Source: a virus. Taken from it: a stretch of 20,564 nt of DNA. The stretch's first letter is position 1; every line of letters begins with the position of its first letter. Below, in pieces: positions 1 through 8,361 of this stretch. The DNA lies in the IMG/VR virus record IMGVR_UViG_3300042468_001645, positions 1 to 20,564 of that record; one strand, written 5' to 3'. A program made the position numbers and the translations under genes. Under the pieces are notes generated by a model. The model did no database searches, was not told the DNA's origin, and saw only the letters and a program-made list of their open reading frames with translations.

Positions 1-473
1 CAATCCACCATTCGCACCAGTTCACTTCCGCTCCCGGATAGTTGACGACCGTCATGACAACCTCGAACATCACCTCTCGATCCCTACGCAAAGCGGACTT
101 CCGGTCCGCTTCCGCTCTCGGTCTGCGCCCAGAGCGAAAAAATCGCTTGCGAATCAGAAAAACGCTCGCTTCGATCGCTCGAAAACGTCACAACTTCGGT
201 GCATCGCGATGTTCAAAGCGGTCTTTAGAATCGTGCGCAGAGCAAAATCATCTAAGAGAAAACATTGGGGAAATCGCGAAATCGCAAAATCGCGTGCACT
301 TCGATTCTGACGCCCAACGCATCGCGTCCCTCTGACGCTTGATCCACTCCATTGCTACTCGCTGTCAACCGACCCTCCTCCGGCCAGGCCCATGATCCCT
401 CACCGCTCTGGCGGACTGTCGTTGACTGATGGAGCGTTAGTCTTTAGGTGAACAATTGATTCATGGCGAATGC
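1..473. other. Left-edge non-coding stretch
   Basis: No convincing gene is seen here. A 97-codon open frame on the plus strand (42-335) has no ribosome binding site and an Arg/Ser-rich composition typical of chance translation. The stretch holds an 8-bp hairpin (91-111) and a short tandem of AAATCGC-like units around 270-297. The nearest gene on the right ends at 474 and reads leftwards, so part of this region is its 3' untranslated region. No T-run terminator was found. Confidence 0.5.
91..111. repeat. 8-bp inverted repeat (hairpin)
   Basis: Arms AAGCGGAC (91-98) and GTCCGCTT (104-111) are perfectly complementary around a 5-nt loop TTCCG. There is no adjacent T-run on either strand, so an intrinsic terminator is not supported. 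It could be a small extragenic palindrome. Confidence 0.5.
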
Positions 474-1025
474 CTACGTTCCGCTCAATTTAGGTTTCTG
501 TGTCCATTTCGTGTTGAAATCATTCAATAGCCCATGGTCGATAATACGTGCGAGAATTGCATCCGGCACACAGTCGGTGATCCAGTATAGACTTTGTGCC
601 ACGCGGAGTTGCATGAGAGGATGAGATTTGTGAACATCCGACAAATGAATCAATAAATCGACTGCTCCTAGACTCGACCTTCCCGCTAGCCCTAATGCGT
701 ATATTGCGCAAGAAACCAACTCTAAGTCATTTTCCCCTAGTAGACGCAACAATGCGTTTTGCGATTCTTTAATGGGATTAGAAAACTCGCCGTTGCTCTC
801 AGACGGATCGAGATAGCTGACATATTGCAGGATTCTACCGATTGAGATAACTGTGCATATTAATAACGAACGTGGCTTATTCTCTTCCGGCCATCGATTT
901 AATACATTGGAAAAAAAAGGAAGCACCTCCATTCTCTCTTCGGCATTTTCAGGCAAAAGAGTGATATACCGCTCAAGTTCTTTGTCGGGTTTGCGGAACC
1001 ATTCCTCCATTTGATCAAGCTGCAT
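474..1025 (-). CDS. HEAT-like helical protein, possible immunity partner
   Basis: The product is a 183-residue protein without signal peptide or membrane segment, so probably cytoplasmic. The middle and C-terminal parts (about residues 85-165) show alternating Leu/Ala-rich helices of the HEAT/ARM type (for example SCAIYALGLAGRSSLGAVDL), but no family is firmly recognised. ATG at 1025 follows the stop codon of the upstream RHS-core gene by only 8 nt. The ribosome site AGGTAGG overlaps that stop (TAG at 1036-1034), which suggests translational coupling. Small genes directly downstream of RHS-type genes often encode immunity proteins, and HEAT-like folds are known among them. That role is inferred from position only. 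Confidence 0.75.
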   Translation of the reverse strand: MQLDQMEEWFRKPDKELERYITLLPENAEERMEVLPFFSNVLNRWPEENKPRSLLICTVISIGRILQYVSYLDPSESNGEFSNPIKESQNALLRLLGENDLELVSCAIYALGLAGRSSLGAVDLLIHLSDVHKSHPLMQLRVAQSLYWITDCVPDAILARIIDHGLLNDFNTKWTQKPKLSGT

Positions 1026-1033
1026 TCTCGAAC

Positions 1034-1762
1034 CTACCTAAGTGGTTGATCTCCAACTTTTGTATTCGGGTTGCAACACACACCGCCATTTCCTTCGCAC
1101 TCATCTGGATCCGCCCAGCCTACTGACATGCAAGATCCTGGTCTTGGATCCCAGGGTCCAGCTGTTATGCAACACCAGCATTTTCTAGACTCTTCCTCAT
1201 CTGGATGGTTATCGAAATAGATCTTTGCTACGACCACCGCAGTTACGAGTACGCACTCAACGGGTCCAACTTTGAATGATGGTTTGCACAATCCTACCGC
1301 GACAGGACTACAAGAACGACACCAGGTAGTCGTGGTAGTCGTTCGTTCGTAGCCTACACGCTCAAACACCCACTTGGAAGGCGTATTTGAACGACACAGT
1401 TTCGTCGCATCTATACCGGATGCATATGGAAATCGAATTTCTTTTTCCCAAAGCGACCACCAACCTAGCTTGAAGTATTTGCATACAATCTCAGTCTTTA
1501 TTGTGGTTAAAGTTTCGCATCCACCGTACAAGCCACCACCATGAGGCCCTGTCTTAGCAATTATAAGACCTGTTGGGTCAAGTGAATTAAACGGATTGCT
1601 ATCGCCAAAGTCATTCAAGCCCCATTCACTTCCCATATACCCAATCGGATCTCGCGAACAAAATCGCCCCAGGCCGGGATTGTACATGCCATACGCATCC
1701 GATCCCAAATTTGATGCTAATACGAGTCCAAAAAGTAAGACGGATACCTTTCCACAAATCAT
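1034..1762 (-). CDS. Short secreted RHS-core protein with Cys-rich C-terminus
   Basis: The product is 242 residues. Residues 1-25 form a signal peptide (basic start, hydrophobic VLLFGLVLA, SDAYG end). Residues about 25-66 match the end of the RHS repeat-associated core, with GRFCSRDPIGY and LDPTGL as landmarks. The rest is a non-repetitive C-terminal domain rich in Cys (about 14, including a CWCC cluster), which fits a disulphide-bonded exported domain. Typical RHS proteins carry hundreds to thousands of residues of YD repeats before the core; here there are none. The perfect ribosome site AAGGAGG 8 nt before ATG 1762 argues that this is a real short gene and not the broken tail of a long one. 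The C-terminal domain is not recognised. A toxin or surface-effector role is inferred from the RHS-core architecture. Confidence 0.8.
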   Translation of the reverse strand: MICGKVSVLLFGLVLASNLGSDAYGMYNPGLGRFCSRDPIGYMGSEWGLNDFGDSNPFNSLDPTGLIIAKTGPHGGGLYGGCETLTTIKTEIVCKYFKLGWWSLWEKEIRFPYASGIDATKLCRSNTPSKWVFERVGYERTTTTTTWCRSCSPVAVGLCKPSFKVGPVECVLVTAVVVAKIYFDNHPDEEESRKCWCCITAGPWDPRPGSCMSVGWADPDECEGNGGVCCNPNTKVGDQPLR

Positions 1763-1887
1763 GGTGCATGCCTCCTTAAGCTGGTAAATTTGGTTTAACG
1801 GTCAATCATCGGTTTTTTGGAATCTGAGGATTTAATTGACTAATACGGAATTCAACTTAATCACCGCTCTACATCTACTGCGTTCGG

Positions 1888-2742
1888 TTACTTCGATCCA
1901 GGTATCGCAAGCACGAAATTGGTGTCAACAACCCTTTGCCGTCGATCGCTTGTACCGGCATGCTGCACTACGAGCTTATTGAGATTATATAAGCCGCTCA
2001 ACGCTTCAATTGTGCAATCTCCATCAACGCAAATACTTAGAAAATCCAGCTTTTGCCCAATATGTTTTGAAATCGCCATGACTTGCTTATTCGAGAGAGC
2101 ATGCCCACTGATAGCAAGGCTCTTGAGCTCTTTAAGATCTGCCAAAGCGGAAATGTCACCTGTTCTTATGACCTTGGCATGAATGTCAATGTGTTCGAGA
2201 TTTGTCAAGGCACCCAGCCACCGAAAGTCTTCAACCGGAAAACTGCAACGTATGGAAAGGCTCTCTAAATCGTGAAGCCTTCCAATTTGTGGGAATATTT
2301 CCTTTGAGTACAGTTTATCACTTGAAAGGGTCAGCGAACGAAGCATCGGTAGGGAATCGAGCCAACCAAAGTTTTCCTCCTTGCCAGTTGCAAAGACGCT
2401 CAATTGATCGATAGTCGATAAAGCAGCGATTTTCGACAGTGCTTCCGGCGCGATTTTGACCTCGTCAGGATGATCCCCCAATTCCAGATTTCGCAGGGAA
2501 TTAAGTTTATTCAAACTTTCAATCTCGTCCGCATCAACGTTGTGCTGTAACAATCGAACAGTTTCGACTGTTTGAAGACTATCAGCGTTGTCATTCAAGA
2601 ACTTTGCCAATTCGGTGCTTGGACCGTTATGAACCAAAGTGACCGGCCGGCCGGAAGCATCGCGTTCAACGTAGACTTCGCCACATTGACCAACGGACGA
2701 GGCTAGCGCGATGGCAATCAAAATCAGTGCGAGTCTTATCAT
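1888..2742 (-). CDS. Secreted leucine-rich-repeat protein
   Basis: The product is 284 residues from ATG 2742. Residues 1-20 form a signal peptide (MIRLALILIAIALASSVGQC); the Cys at its end lacks a clear lipobox. Residues about 60-270 carry leucine-rich repeats of roughly 24-28 residues (LNSLRNLELG, LPMLRSLTLS, LHDLESLSIR, LTNLEHIDIH, LKELKSLAIS), the usual scaffold for protein binding. The start overlaps the stop codon of the upstream transglutaminase-like gene in an ATGA, so the two are probably translated together. A GTG at 2751 is an alternative start, but ATG 2742 gives a cleaner signal peptide. The partner protein is unknown. Confidence 0.85.
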   Translation of the reverse strand: MIRLALILIAIALASSVGQCGEVYVERDASGRPVTLVHNGPSTELAKFLNDNADSLQTVETVRLLQHNVDADEIESLNKLNSLRNLELGDHPDEVKIAPEALSKIAALSTIDQLSVFATGKEENFGWLDSLPMLRSLTLSSDKLYSKEIFPQIGRLHDLESLSIRCSFPVEDFRWLGALTNLEHIDIHAKVIRTGDISALADLKELKSLAISGHALSNKQVMAISKHIGQKLDFLSICVDGDCTIEALSGLYNLNKLVVQHAGTSDRRQRVVDTNFVLAIPGSK

Positions 2743-3824
2743 AGGGAGCACTTACTCTTTTTAGTGTCACCACGGTCGTCATCACACTTACTCCATTGTG
2801 TTGTGATTTCTGGGAACTTAGAGTTGGGCGTGACCCGTCTCGGCTTACACTTATAGCAGACATATTCCCAGCAAATACTTGCTTCACATGGTTCATTGCA
2901 AGGCAAATCATTATCGGGCTCACAACTCGACTGGTAGCGAACCATTACTGATTCACCAATCTTACAGTCTGCCCAAGGTAGCCCTGCGACCGGAGGCGCT
3001 TTGCCTGTTGCTGGAGAAGTTGGACGCATCCGATTTCCTTGAAGACTCTTGCAAGAGCATTTCTCGTTTCCGTTTTCAAAGTCATTTACTAGCCAATTAT
3101 CTATAGCTTCAGGCCACAGTATTGGCCCAGCGTTTGGATTTCCGACAGGGTAAGGTGGATAACCGAGTCGTCGAGCGACCGCCGTGTACAGGACTGGCAT
3201 CGAGACACAAGTACCACCGTTCGAACTGCCAACCATACCGTGAATGAAAAGATCTTGGCTCTTAGTGAAGTCAATATCGTTGACTCGCTCCAAGTGGTAA
3301 TGAACGCCGAAGTCCTGTTGCAAAACCGTGACCAACATCAGCATCCGGAAGTAAGCTTCCGAGTTGTTGAATTTGTTCGGCTTTTGTAAGAACTGGTAGA
3401 GGTTGCGATCGGTGTCTATCCTGACCTTCTTCGCCCAGCCATCTAACTGAGCCAGCAGTTGTGCAACGTTCGCATTCTCTGTGCCGGGCAATCCATCAGT
3501 AGCTCGCGGATTCAGTAAAGCGATGTCCTGCTTGCTCAACTCCTCTTCGGTCATCTTGGTCAAGTCAGCGAAGGTTGGAAGAACAGACTCCTTTGGCTGC
3601 GTGGCTCGCAATCTAGGATTCGCAGTTTTAATCGCCGTTTGCGACGGAGCAGAGAGACTCCAAATACCTAGAACAGTGACGACGAACGCACAAAGCGCAC
3701 TCAACTTCCAGATGGCATATCGCCGCAACGGTCTCGCTAATTCTTTGCTTGTTTCAGTAGATGAAAGCTTGGAGGCTGCTTGTGCCGTAATAGTTTGTCG
3801 CTTTCGTCGATCACGTTTTTTCAT
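2739..3824 (-). CDS. Membrane-anchored transglutaminase-like (SirB1-type) protein with Cys-rich tail
   Basis: The product is 361 residues. It starts with a strongly basic cytoplasmic segment (1-40) and one membrane helix (about 41-58), leaving the rest outside the cytoplasm. Residues about 155-226 match the transglutaminase-like fold of SirB1-type proteins: a helix FRMLMLVTVLQQDFGVHY, then GGTCVSMPVLYTAVARRLGYP with the nucleophile-position Cys206. In relatives the chain then continues into a His-containing strand and a FNIE-like region. Here it runs into an unrelated tail (about 228-361) with some 11 Cys, so the catalytic His/Asp cannot be identified and activity is doubtful. No frame restoration is evident, because the next frame has stops. 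A GGAGG lies 9 nt before ATG 3824. It heads the leftward cluster. Confidence 0.8.
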   Translation of the reverse strand: MKKRDRRKRQTITAQAASKLSSTETSKELARPLRRYAIWKLSALCAFVVTVLGIWSLSAPSQTAIKTANPRLRATQPKESVLPTFADLTKMTEEELSKQDIALLNPRATDGLPGTENANVAQLLAQLDGWAKKVRIDTDRNLYQFLQKPNKFNNSEAYFRMLMLVTVLQQDFGVHYHLERVNDIDFTKSQDLFIHGMVGSSNGGTCVSMPVLYTAVARRLGYPPYPVGNPNAGPILWPEAIDNWLVNDFENGNEKCSCKSLQGNRMRPTSPATGKAPPVAGLPWADCKIGESVMVRYQSSCEPDNDLPCNEPCEASICWEYVCYKCKPRRVTPNSKFPEITTQWSKCDDDRGDTKKSKCSL

Positions 3825-4305
3825 CGAACACTGCCTCCAGACTTGCTTGACTTTTACCCGCAGGAGGTATTAGAGGGCACGCGGAAGCAAAACGCAACAA
3901 AATTTTCTGGCGGTAGTCTGGTGCACGGTCAACTGCTGGTCTCTTCCGCACCCTTATCCGTCATTTCGAACTTGCACCGGGTATCCCTACAGATAGACGC
4001 GGCTGTTGTTGCTGCGATTGTCTGTCGCCAAGCCGCCCACAATAGCGGCCAAGTCCATGGAGGTGCGAGTTGCTCTCGACTGTTCCCCCTTCTTCTTTGT
4101 CTGCCCCAGCTCGGCGATCGGAAATCGCTGGGATTCTAGCGGCAGGCGTCGTCCGCATGAAGTCGCGTTTGGCGATCCGCGATCCAGAAACTGCCAAAGA
4201 TCTGCACAAATCACCATCAGCTTGCCTTGAGCTTTCTCCAGAAAGCGTGCTCTCTGTGACCAACGTGGTTAACGACCAGTGAGTCCGTTTTCTCAGGAGA
4301 AATCA
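3825..4305. other. Intergenic region between divergent genes, possible left edge of the element
   Basis: This 481-bp stretch separates the leftward transglutaminase-like gene from the rightward recombinase operon, so it should hold promoters for both. No open frame here has a ribosome site or recognisable product; the frames at 3961-4263 (minus) and 4006-4230 (plus) look like chance. Large serine integrases often have their attachment site next to the integrase operon, so one chromosomal junction could lie here. No att core can be named from one end alone. Confidence 0.4.
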
Positions 4306-4806
4306 ATGCAACTAGACATCGACAAAGAGGTCGCGCTGCTCCAACGCATGACGGTGGGGCAACTGCGAGAGAGGTTCGAAGAGACGTGGGGCGAGCCGAC
4401 AAACACTCGCAATAAGCAATGGCTACTCAAACGCATCGCCTGGAAGATGCAAGCCAATATCGAGGGTGACATTTCCGAGAGAGCTAGACGTCGGGCGGCC
4501 GAACTAGCACGCGGCACCGACATCCGAACGACGGCCCCCAAGGCTACCAAACCGGTGACAAATCCTGTGGCCGACACGGTGACCGGATTCGTCGAACCGG
4601 GGGAAGACAGCCGTCTGCCTCCCCCTAGATCAGTCATCGAGCGAGTCTACAAGGGCCAGAAGATTCTGGTACTGGTCCTGGAAACCGGCTTCGAATACGA
4701 CGGAGCAATCTACAAGACACTCAGCGCTGTGGCCAAAAAGATCACGGGGCAGCACTGCAATGGGTATCACTTCTTCAAACTTAGCAAGAAAGGTGGGGAG
4801 CAATGA
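4306..4806 (+). CDS. DUF2924 family protein (recombinase-associated)
   Basis: The product is 166 residues and matches the DUF2924 family. The conserved N-terminal half reads LQRMTVGQLRERFEETWGEP, then RNKQWLLKRIAWKMQA and SERARRRAAELA. The C-terminal part (VYKGQKILVLVLETGFEYDG, YKTLSAVAKKITGQHCNGYHFF) looks like the small domain often found on proteins that accompany recombinases. ATG 4306 is chosen over the upstream in-frame ATG at 4279 because CAGGAGA lies just before it. Its stop overlaps the recombinase start (ATGA, 4803-4806). DUF2924 genes are very often found next to serine recombinases. The biochemical role is unknown; an accessory DNA-binding role is inferred. Confidence 0.9.
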   Translation: MQLDIDKEVALLQRMTVGQLRERFEETWGEPTNTRNKQWLLKRIAWKMQANIEGDISERARRRAAELARGTDIRTTAPKATKPVTNPVADTVTGFVEPGEDSRLPPPRSVIERVYKGQKILVLVLETGFEYDGAIYKTLSAVAKKITGQHCNGYHFFKLSKKGGEQ

Positions 4807-6377
4807 ACAAACCCAACAACAATCACAGGCTGAACTGTGCGATCTACACACGAAAGTCCACAGACGAGGGGCTAGACAAAGAGTTCAATTCCCTCGATGC
4901 TCAACGCGAATGCGCCGAAGCCTACATCAAAAGCCAAACGCAAGAGGGCTGGAACTGCCTGCCCGATCACTACGATGACGGTGGGTTCACCGGTGGCAAC
5001 ATGGATCGACCGGCTCTAAAGCAACTGCTGGCGGACATCGAAGCTGGAAAGGTCAACTGTGTGGTCGTCTACAAAGTCGATCGACTGAGCCGTTCGCTGA
5101 TGGACTTCGCCAAAATGCTCGAAGTCTTCGAACGTAACCAAATCGCATTCGTAAGCGTGACGCAACAGTTCAATACGACCAACTCGATGGGCCGGCTGAT
5201 GCTAAACGTACTGCTTTCCTTCGCCCAGTTCGAACGCGAGATCATATCAGAGCGGACCCGCGACAAAATCGCTGCCGCCCGGCGGAAGGGAAAATGGTCC
5301 GGAGGGATGCCACTGCTGGGCTACGACATTGATCCACAGGGGGGCAAGCTCCGTGTGAATGAAGTCGAAGCCAACAGAGTCCGCAAGATCTACGATTTGT
5401 ACATCGACCGAGAATCGATCATGGCGACCATCGCAGAACTTGACAATCGCAGTTGGAACAACAAGTCCTGGAATACCAAGAAGGGCATACTTCGAGGCGG
5501 TTCGCCGTTCACCAAAGCAACGCTGTTCCGACTCCTTACCAACGTGACCTACATTGGTAAATTAGCCTACAAAGACGAAATCAACGAAGGTGAACACGAC
5601 CCGATCGTCACGCCCGATGTGTGGCAAAGGGTCCAGTCCCTGCTTCGACGAAACGGTCGGACTGGCGGTGTCGATGCAAGAAACAAATTTGGTGCCTTGC
5701 TCAAGGGAATCCTGCGATGCTCCTGTTGCGATTGCTCGATGACTCCGACGCATACGACAAAGAGTGGGGCCAAACGCTACCGATACTACGTGTGCATGAA
5801 GGCCCAGAAGCGTGGCAGACGGATCTGCGAGTCGAAATCGGTGCCAGCGGCCGAAATCGAGAAGTTCGTAGTCGACAAAATACGCCAAGTCGTAGAAAAC
5901 GAGAGGCTTGTCGACGAGGTCGTGCAGCAAGCCAAAGTCCAGACACAACACGAACTCGACGCCCTTGTGGCCGAGCGAGACGAAATCGTGAAGGAGATCG
6001 AGTATTGGAACGAAGCCATCCGAATTGCTGCCCCCAAAATCAAACCAAATTCCCCAGATGCGAACCTGCTGAAACAGTTAGCAGATTGGCATGAGGATCT
6101 TCGGATTGCTGAGAATCGGCTCACCGTCGTCAACGCAAAACTAACCCTACTAAAGTCGCAGGCGCTGACATCCAACGATGTAGCCACAGCGCTCGATAGC
6201 TTTGAGCCGGTTTGGGAATCGCTCACGGTTCGCGAACAATCACGGATCGTCCAGCTAATCGTCAAGCAGGTCGATTACGACGGTGCCAATGGGCGAGTTA
6301 CCATCACATTTCACCCGGACGGAATCAAATCGATCGCCAGAAATAAACGCCCCGAACTTGTGGAAGCCGCATCATGA
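4803..6377 (+). CDS. Large serine recombinase (integrase of the element)
   Basis: The product is 524 residues with the full large-serine-recombinase layout. The N-terminal resolvase catalytic domain (about 10-160) has the nucleophile Ser19 in YTRKSTDEG, followed by the conserved VYKVDRLSRS and QFEREIISERTRDKI. The recombinase domain (about 170-280) includes GYDI and NVTYIGKLAYK. A zinc ribbon (about 306-350) is built from the Cys cluster CSCCDC and later Cys in YYVC and RRIC. A long helical coiled-coil segment (about 380-465) precedes the C-terminus. Such enzymes integrate and excise phages and integrative elements. ATG 4803 overlaps the DUF2924 stop and follows GGTGGGGAG. The gene appears intact. 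Confidence 0.95.
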   Translation: MNKPNNNHRLNCAIYTRKSTDEGLDKEFNSLDAQRECAEAYIKSQTQEGWNCLPDHYDDGGFTGGNMDRPALKQLLADIEAGKVNCVVVYKVDRLSRSLMDFAKMLEVFERNQIAFVSVTQQFNTTNSMGRLMLNVLLSFAQFEREIISERTRDKIAAARRKGKWSGGMPLLGYDIDPQGGKLRVNEVEANRVRKIYDLYIDRESIMATIAELDNRSWNNKSWNTKKGILRGGSPFTKATLFRLLTNVTYIGKLAYKDEINEGEHDPIVTPDVWQRVQSLLRRNGRTGGVDARNKFGALLKGILRCSCCDCSMTPTHTTKSGAKRYRYYVCMKAQKRGRRICESKSVPAAEIEKFVVDKIRQVVENERLVDEVVQQAKVQTQHELDALVAERDEIVKEIEYWNEAIRIAAPKIKPNSPDANLLKQLADWHEDLRIAENRLTVVNAKLTLLKSQALTSNDVATALDSFEPVWESLTVREQSRIVQLIVKQVDYDGANGRVTITFHPDGIKSIARNKRPELVEAAS

Positions 6378-6790
6378 ACGATACAGTAAGCGTTGATTTT
6401 CAGTTCTCAATCAAGCCACAGGGCCGAGGGGCTCGAAAGAGAATGGTTGAGAAAACGGGCACTTCGAAAGAGACCAAACCTCTAGAACGCATCCCTCGGA
6501 TCGCTCGCTATATGGCACTCGCGATTCACTTCGAGGGTCTTATCAAGAAAGGGGTGGTCACAGATTTCGCTGACCTCGCCCGGCTTGGTCACGTGACGCG
6601 GGCTCGTGTGACGCAGATCATGAATCTACGGTTGCTTGCCCCAGAGATCCAGGAGGATATTCTTCTCCAAGTTAGTAACCATGTCACGCGAGATCAAATT
6701 GGGCTGAAGGAGATTCAGGAAATCTCCATGTATCTAAGCTGGAGTAAGCAACGGAGCGCATGGTTCAAACTCAAACGCACGAACGGGTGA
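6374..6790 (+). CDS. Small helix-turn-helix protein coupled to the recombinase
   Basis: The product is 138 residues. A basic, flexible N-terminus (about 1-40) precedes a predicted helix-turn-helix at about 63-84 (TDFADLARLGHVTRARVTQIMN), which resembles the DNA-recognition helices of ParB/KorB-like and phage repressor-like proteins. A second helical part follows (LAPEIQEDILLQ). Its ATG overlaps the recombinase stop in an ATGA, so it is probably made in step with the recombinase. Position and size make a recombination directionality factor, or an autoregulator of the integrase operon, plausible inferences. Sequence alone cannot separate these. Confidence 0.8.
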   Translation: MNDTVSVDFQFSIKPQGRGARKRMVEKTGTSKETKPLERIPRIARYMALAIHFEGLIKKGVVTDFADLARLGHVTRARVTQIMNLRLLAPEIQEDILLQVSNHVTRDQIGLKEIQEISMYLSWSKQRSAWFKLKRTNG

Positions 6791-6813
6791 TCGTTCAAAC
6801 ATTACATAAGAGA

Positions 6814-8361
6814 CTACGTCTCGCGGACTTCGAACACGGTATTCCACCCTTTGTCGTCGTTCGAGTAAACGATGGGATCGCCGATGATTTCGAATAGATT
6901 ACGCAGTGTTTGGCAAAGCTTTTGCTTGTGCTTTTTCCACTTGTCTGAAGAACCTTTGCTGTTCCATGTGATAGTCCCTCTTTCTTTGGCAAATAACTCA
7001 AGAAGGAACCACTGTTTTGCTGGTTTGGTGTTCGATCGACCGTCAGCCATGTTCATTTGCGTGAAGTGAAATCGTTGGGATTGATCGCGGAACGTAACCT
7101 GAACGTTGTGAGCGTCTAGAAATCGTATCGACAACTCTGACCATTTGGCACTTTCTGGAAAAGACAAATTGGTGTTTGACTTTGACTCAGCTGGTGGAGT
7201 CTCATCTGTTTTCTTGCCGGAGCTAGGTTTCGTCTCATCTTTGGCGTTTGCGCTTTCTGAATTGCTCTTGGTCTTGGAGCCAAAAAGCCTCTGGCGCTCC
7301 TTTCGCATGCTCTGGTCATAATTATTTGCATTCTCGATTGCGGTCTGAACTTCATCAAGAAACATCTGTAGTATGATCCAGCCAGGCGAATCTTTTTTAG
7401 GATCGTAAGTCCTCTTACTCAACACATATTTTTGTACTGTCGCTAAAAAACCGTCAGCATGGGGCGCTACCATCCACTGCCAGTCGACATCAGCTATTGT
7501 GCTTGGATACAAATCTTGAAAGATAGGCTCAAACTTTTCCGGGAAGTCGCTCAGGTAGCTATTTTCTGTGAGCAAGTTGGATAAGACTTGAATGGTTCTA
7601 ATGTATGATTGATTTAGATTCAGATCCTTGGCGGTGAGCCATTCAGCGTGGAAAGTGGTCGCCTCAAGCATCCTGTGGTAGGCTTGAGCAAACCACATCA
7701 GTAGTATGTAGGACGCGTTGCGGCAGTCTTCCTCTGGAACCTCCTTGAGCAGATCTTCTAGCGTCTGCTCGGAAGCAGAAGTTGCTCTACTTCCAGTGTC
7801 GTTCTTGGGTTCTTTGGAGCTTGCCGAGCCACCACTGCTTGAATCGATGCCCTTCGAATCCGATTGCTCTGATGAGCTTTGGTTCTTGCTCGCTGCTGCT
7901 TTCTGTTTGAGTAGACTTTCGAGTTTACTTTCCCAGTGTTGAGCTCGCGAATAGTATCTAGCTCTTCGGACTACATTTTCCGATGGCGTCGCATCATAAA
8001 CCCCTAGGTCTGGATCAGTGTAGATCGCCAGCTCATCGACGGACTCTAGATGCAGCAAGAGCTGAAAAATATCGTTGCTGTCGATCATGAAATAGGAGAT
8101 TTTTTGCTCGGAAGACTCTCCTAGCTCCGATTCAAACAGCTTGCAGAGCTCTGCGGCCATCCATTCGTCGTTGACATAGTAAAAAACGGATGACGGCCCA
8201 GGAGCCTCGGAGCCGACAGACAGAAAAAAACGGTTAGTTGAAGCGGTGTTACTCATTGGGGTGCTTGTAAAGGGCGGCGCTGTAGCGTAGCGATTTTGAA
8301 ACTTTAGCCAAATCATCTCGGCGACTTTCGTCGCCACTATCTCCAAGTCGGGATCGTTCAT
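6814..8361 (-). CDS. Large protein of unknown function, three domains, winged-helix-like C-terminus
   Basis: The product is 515 residues from ATG 8361, which has AGAGG upstream; a GTG at 8418 would add 19 residues but has no ribosome site. Numbering from ATG 8361, there are three globular parts joined by two Ser/Lys/Glu-rich linkers (about 155-195 and 355-395). The first part contains SVFYYVNDEWMAAELCKLFE. The middle is helical (NASYILLMWFAQAYHRMLEA). The last (about 400-515) reads WFLLELFAKERGTITW, then WKKHKQKLCQTLRNLFEI and GDPI, which looks like a winged-helix DNA-binding fold. No signal peptide is present. It lies tail to tail with the integrase operon and between the integration and replication modules, a common place for cargo, defence or lysogeny genes. 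Function not recognised. Confidence 0.75.
   Translation of the reverse strand: MNDPDLEIVATKVAEMIWLKFQNRYATAPPFTSTPMSNTASTNRFFLSVGSEAPGPSSVFYYVNDEWMAAELCKLFESELGESSEQKISYFMIDSNDIFQLLLHLESVDELAIYTDPDLGVYDATPSENVVRRARYYSRAQHWESKLESLLKQKAAASKNQSSSEQSDSKGIDSSSGGSASSKEPKNDTGSRATSASEQTLEDLLKEVPEEDCRNASYILLMWFAQAYHRMLEATTFHAEWLTAKDLNLNQSYIRTIQVLSNLLTENSYLSDFPEKFEPIFQDLYPSTIADVDWQWMVAPHADGFLATVQKYVLSKRTYDPKKDSPGWIILQMFLDEVQTAIENANNYDQSMRKERQRLFGSKTKSNSESANAKDETKPSSGKKTDETPPAESKSNTNLSFPESAKWSELSIRFLDAHNVQVTFRDQSQRFHFTQMNMADGRSNTKPAKQWFLLELFAKERGTITWNSKGSSDKWKKHKQKLCQTLRNLFEIIGDPIVYSNDDKGWNTVFEVRET

Noticed and set aside
42-335. 97-codon open frame on the plus strand
   Set aside because: No ribosome site, Arg/Ser-rich chance-like composition, and it runs through a hairpin and AAATCGC repeats.
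3961-4263. Overlapping open frames on both strands upstream of the recombinase operon
   Set aside because: No ribosome sites and no recognisable or protein-like sequence. The region is better explained as intergenic.
6810-6822. 5-bp hairpin (GAGAC/GTCTC) at the convergent gene ends as a bidirectional terminator
   Set aside because: The stem is short, it lies partly inside the end of the minus-strand gene and has no T-run on either side.
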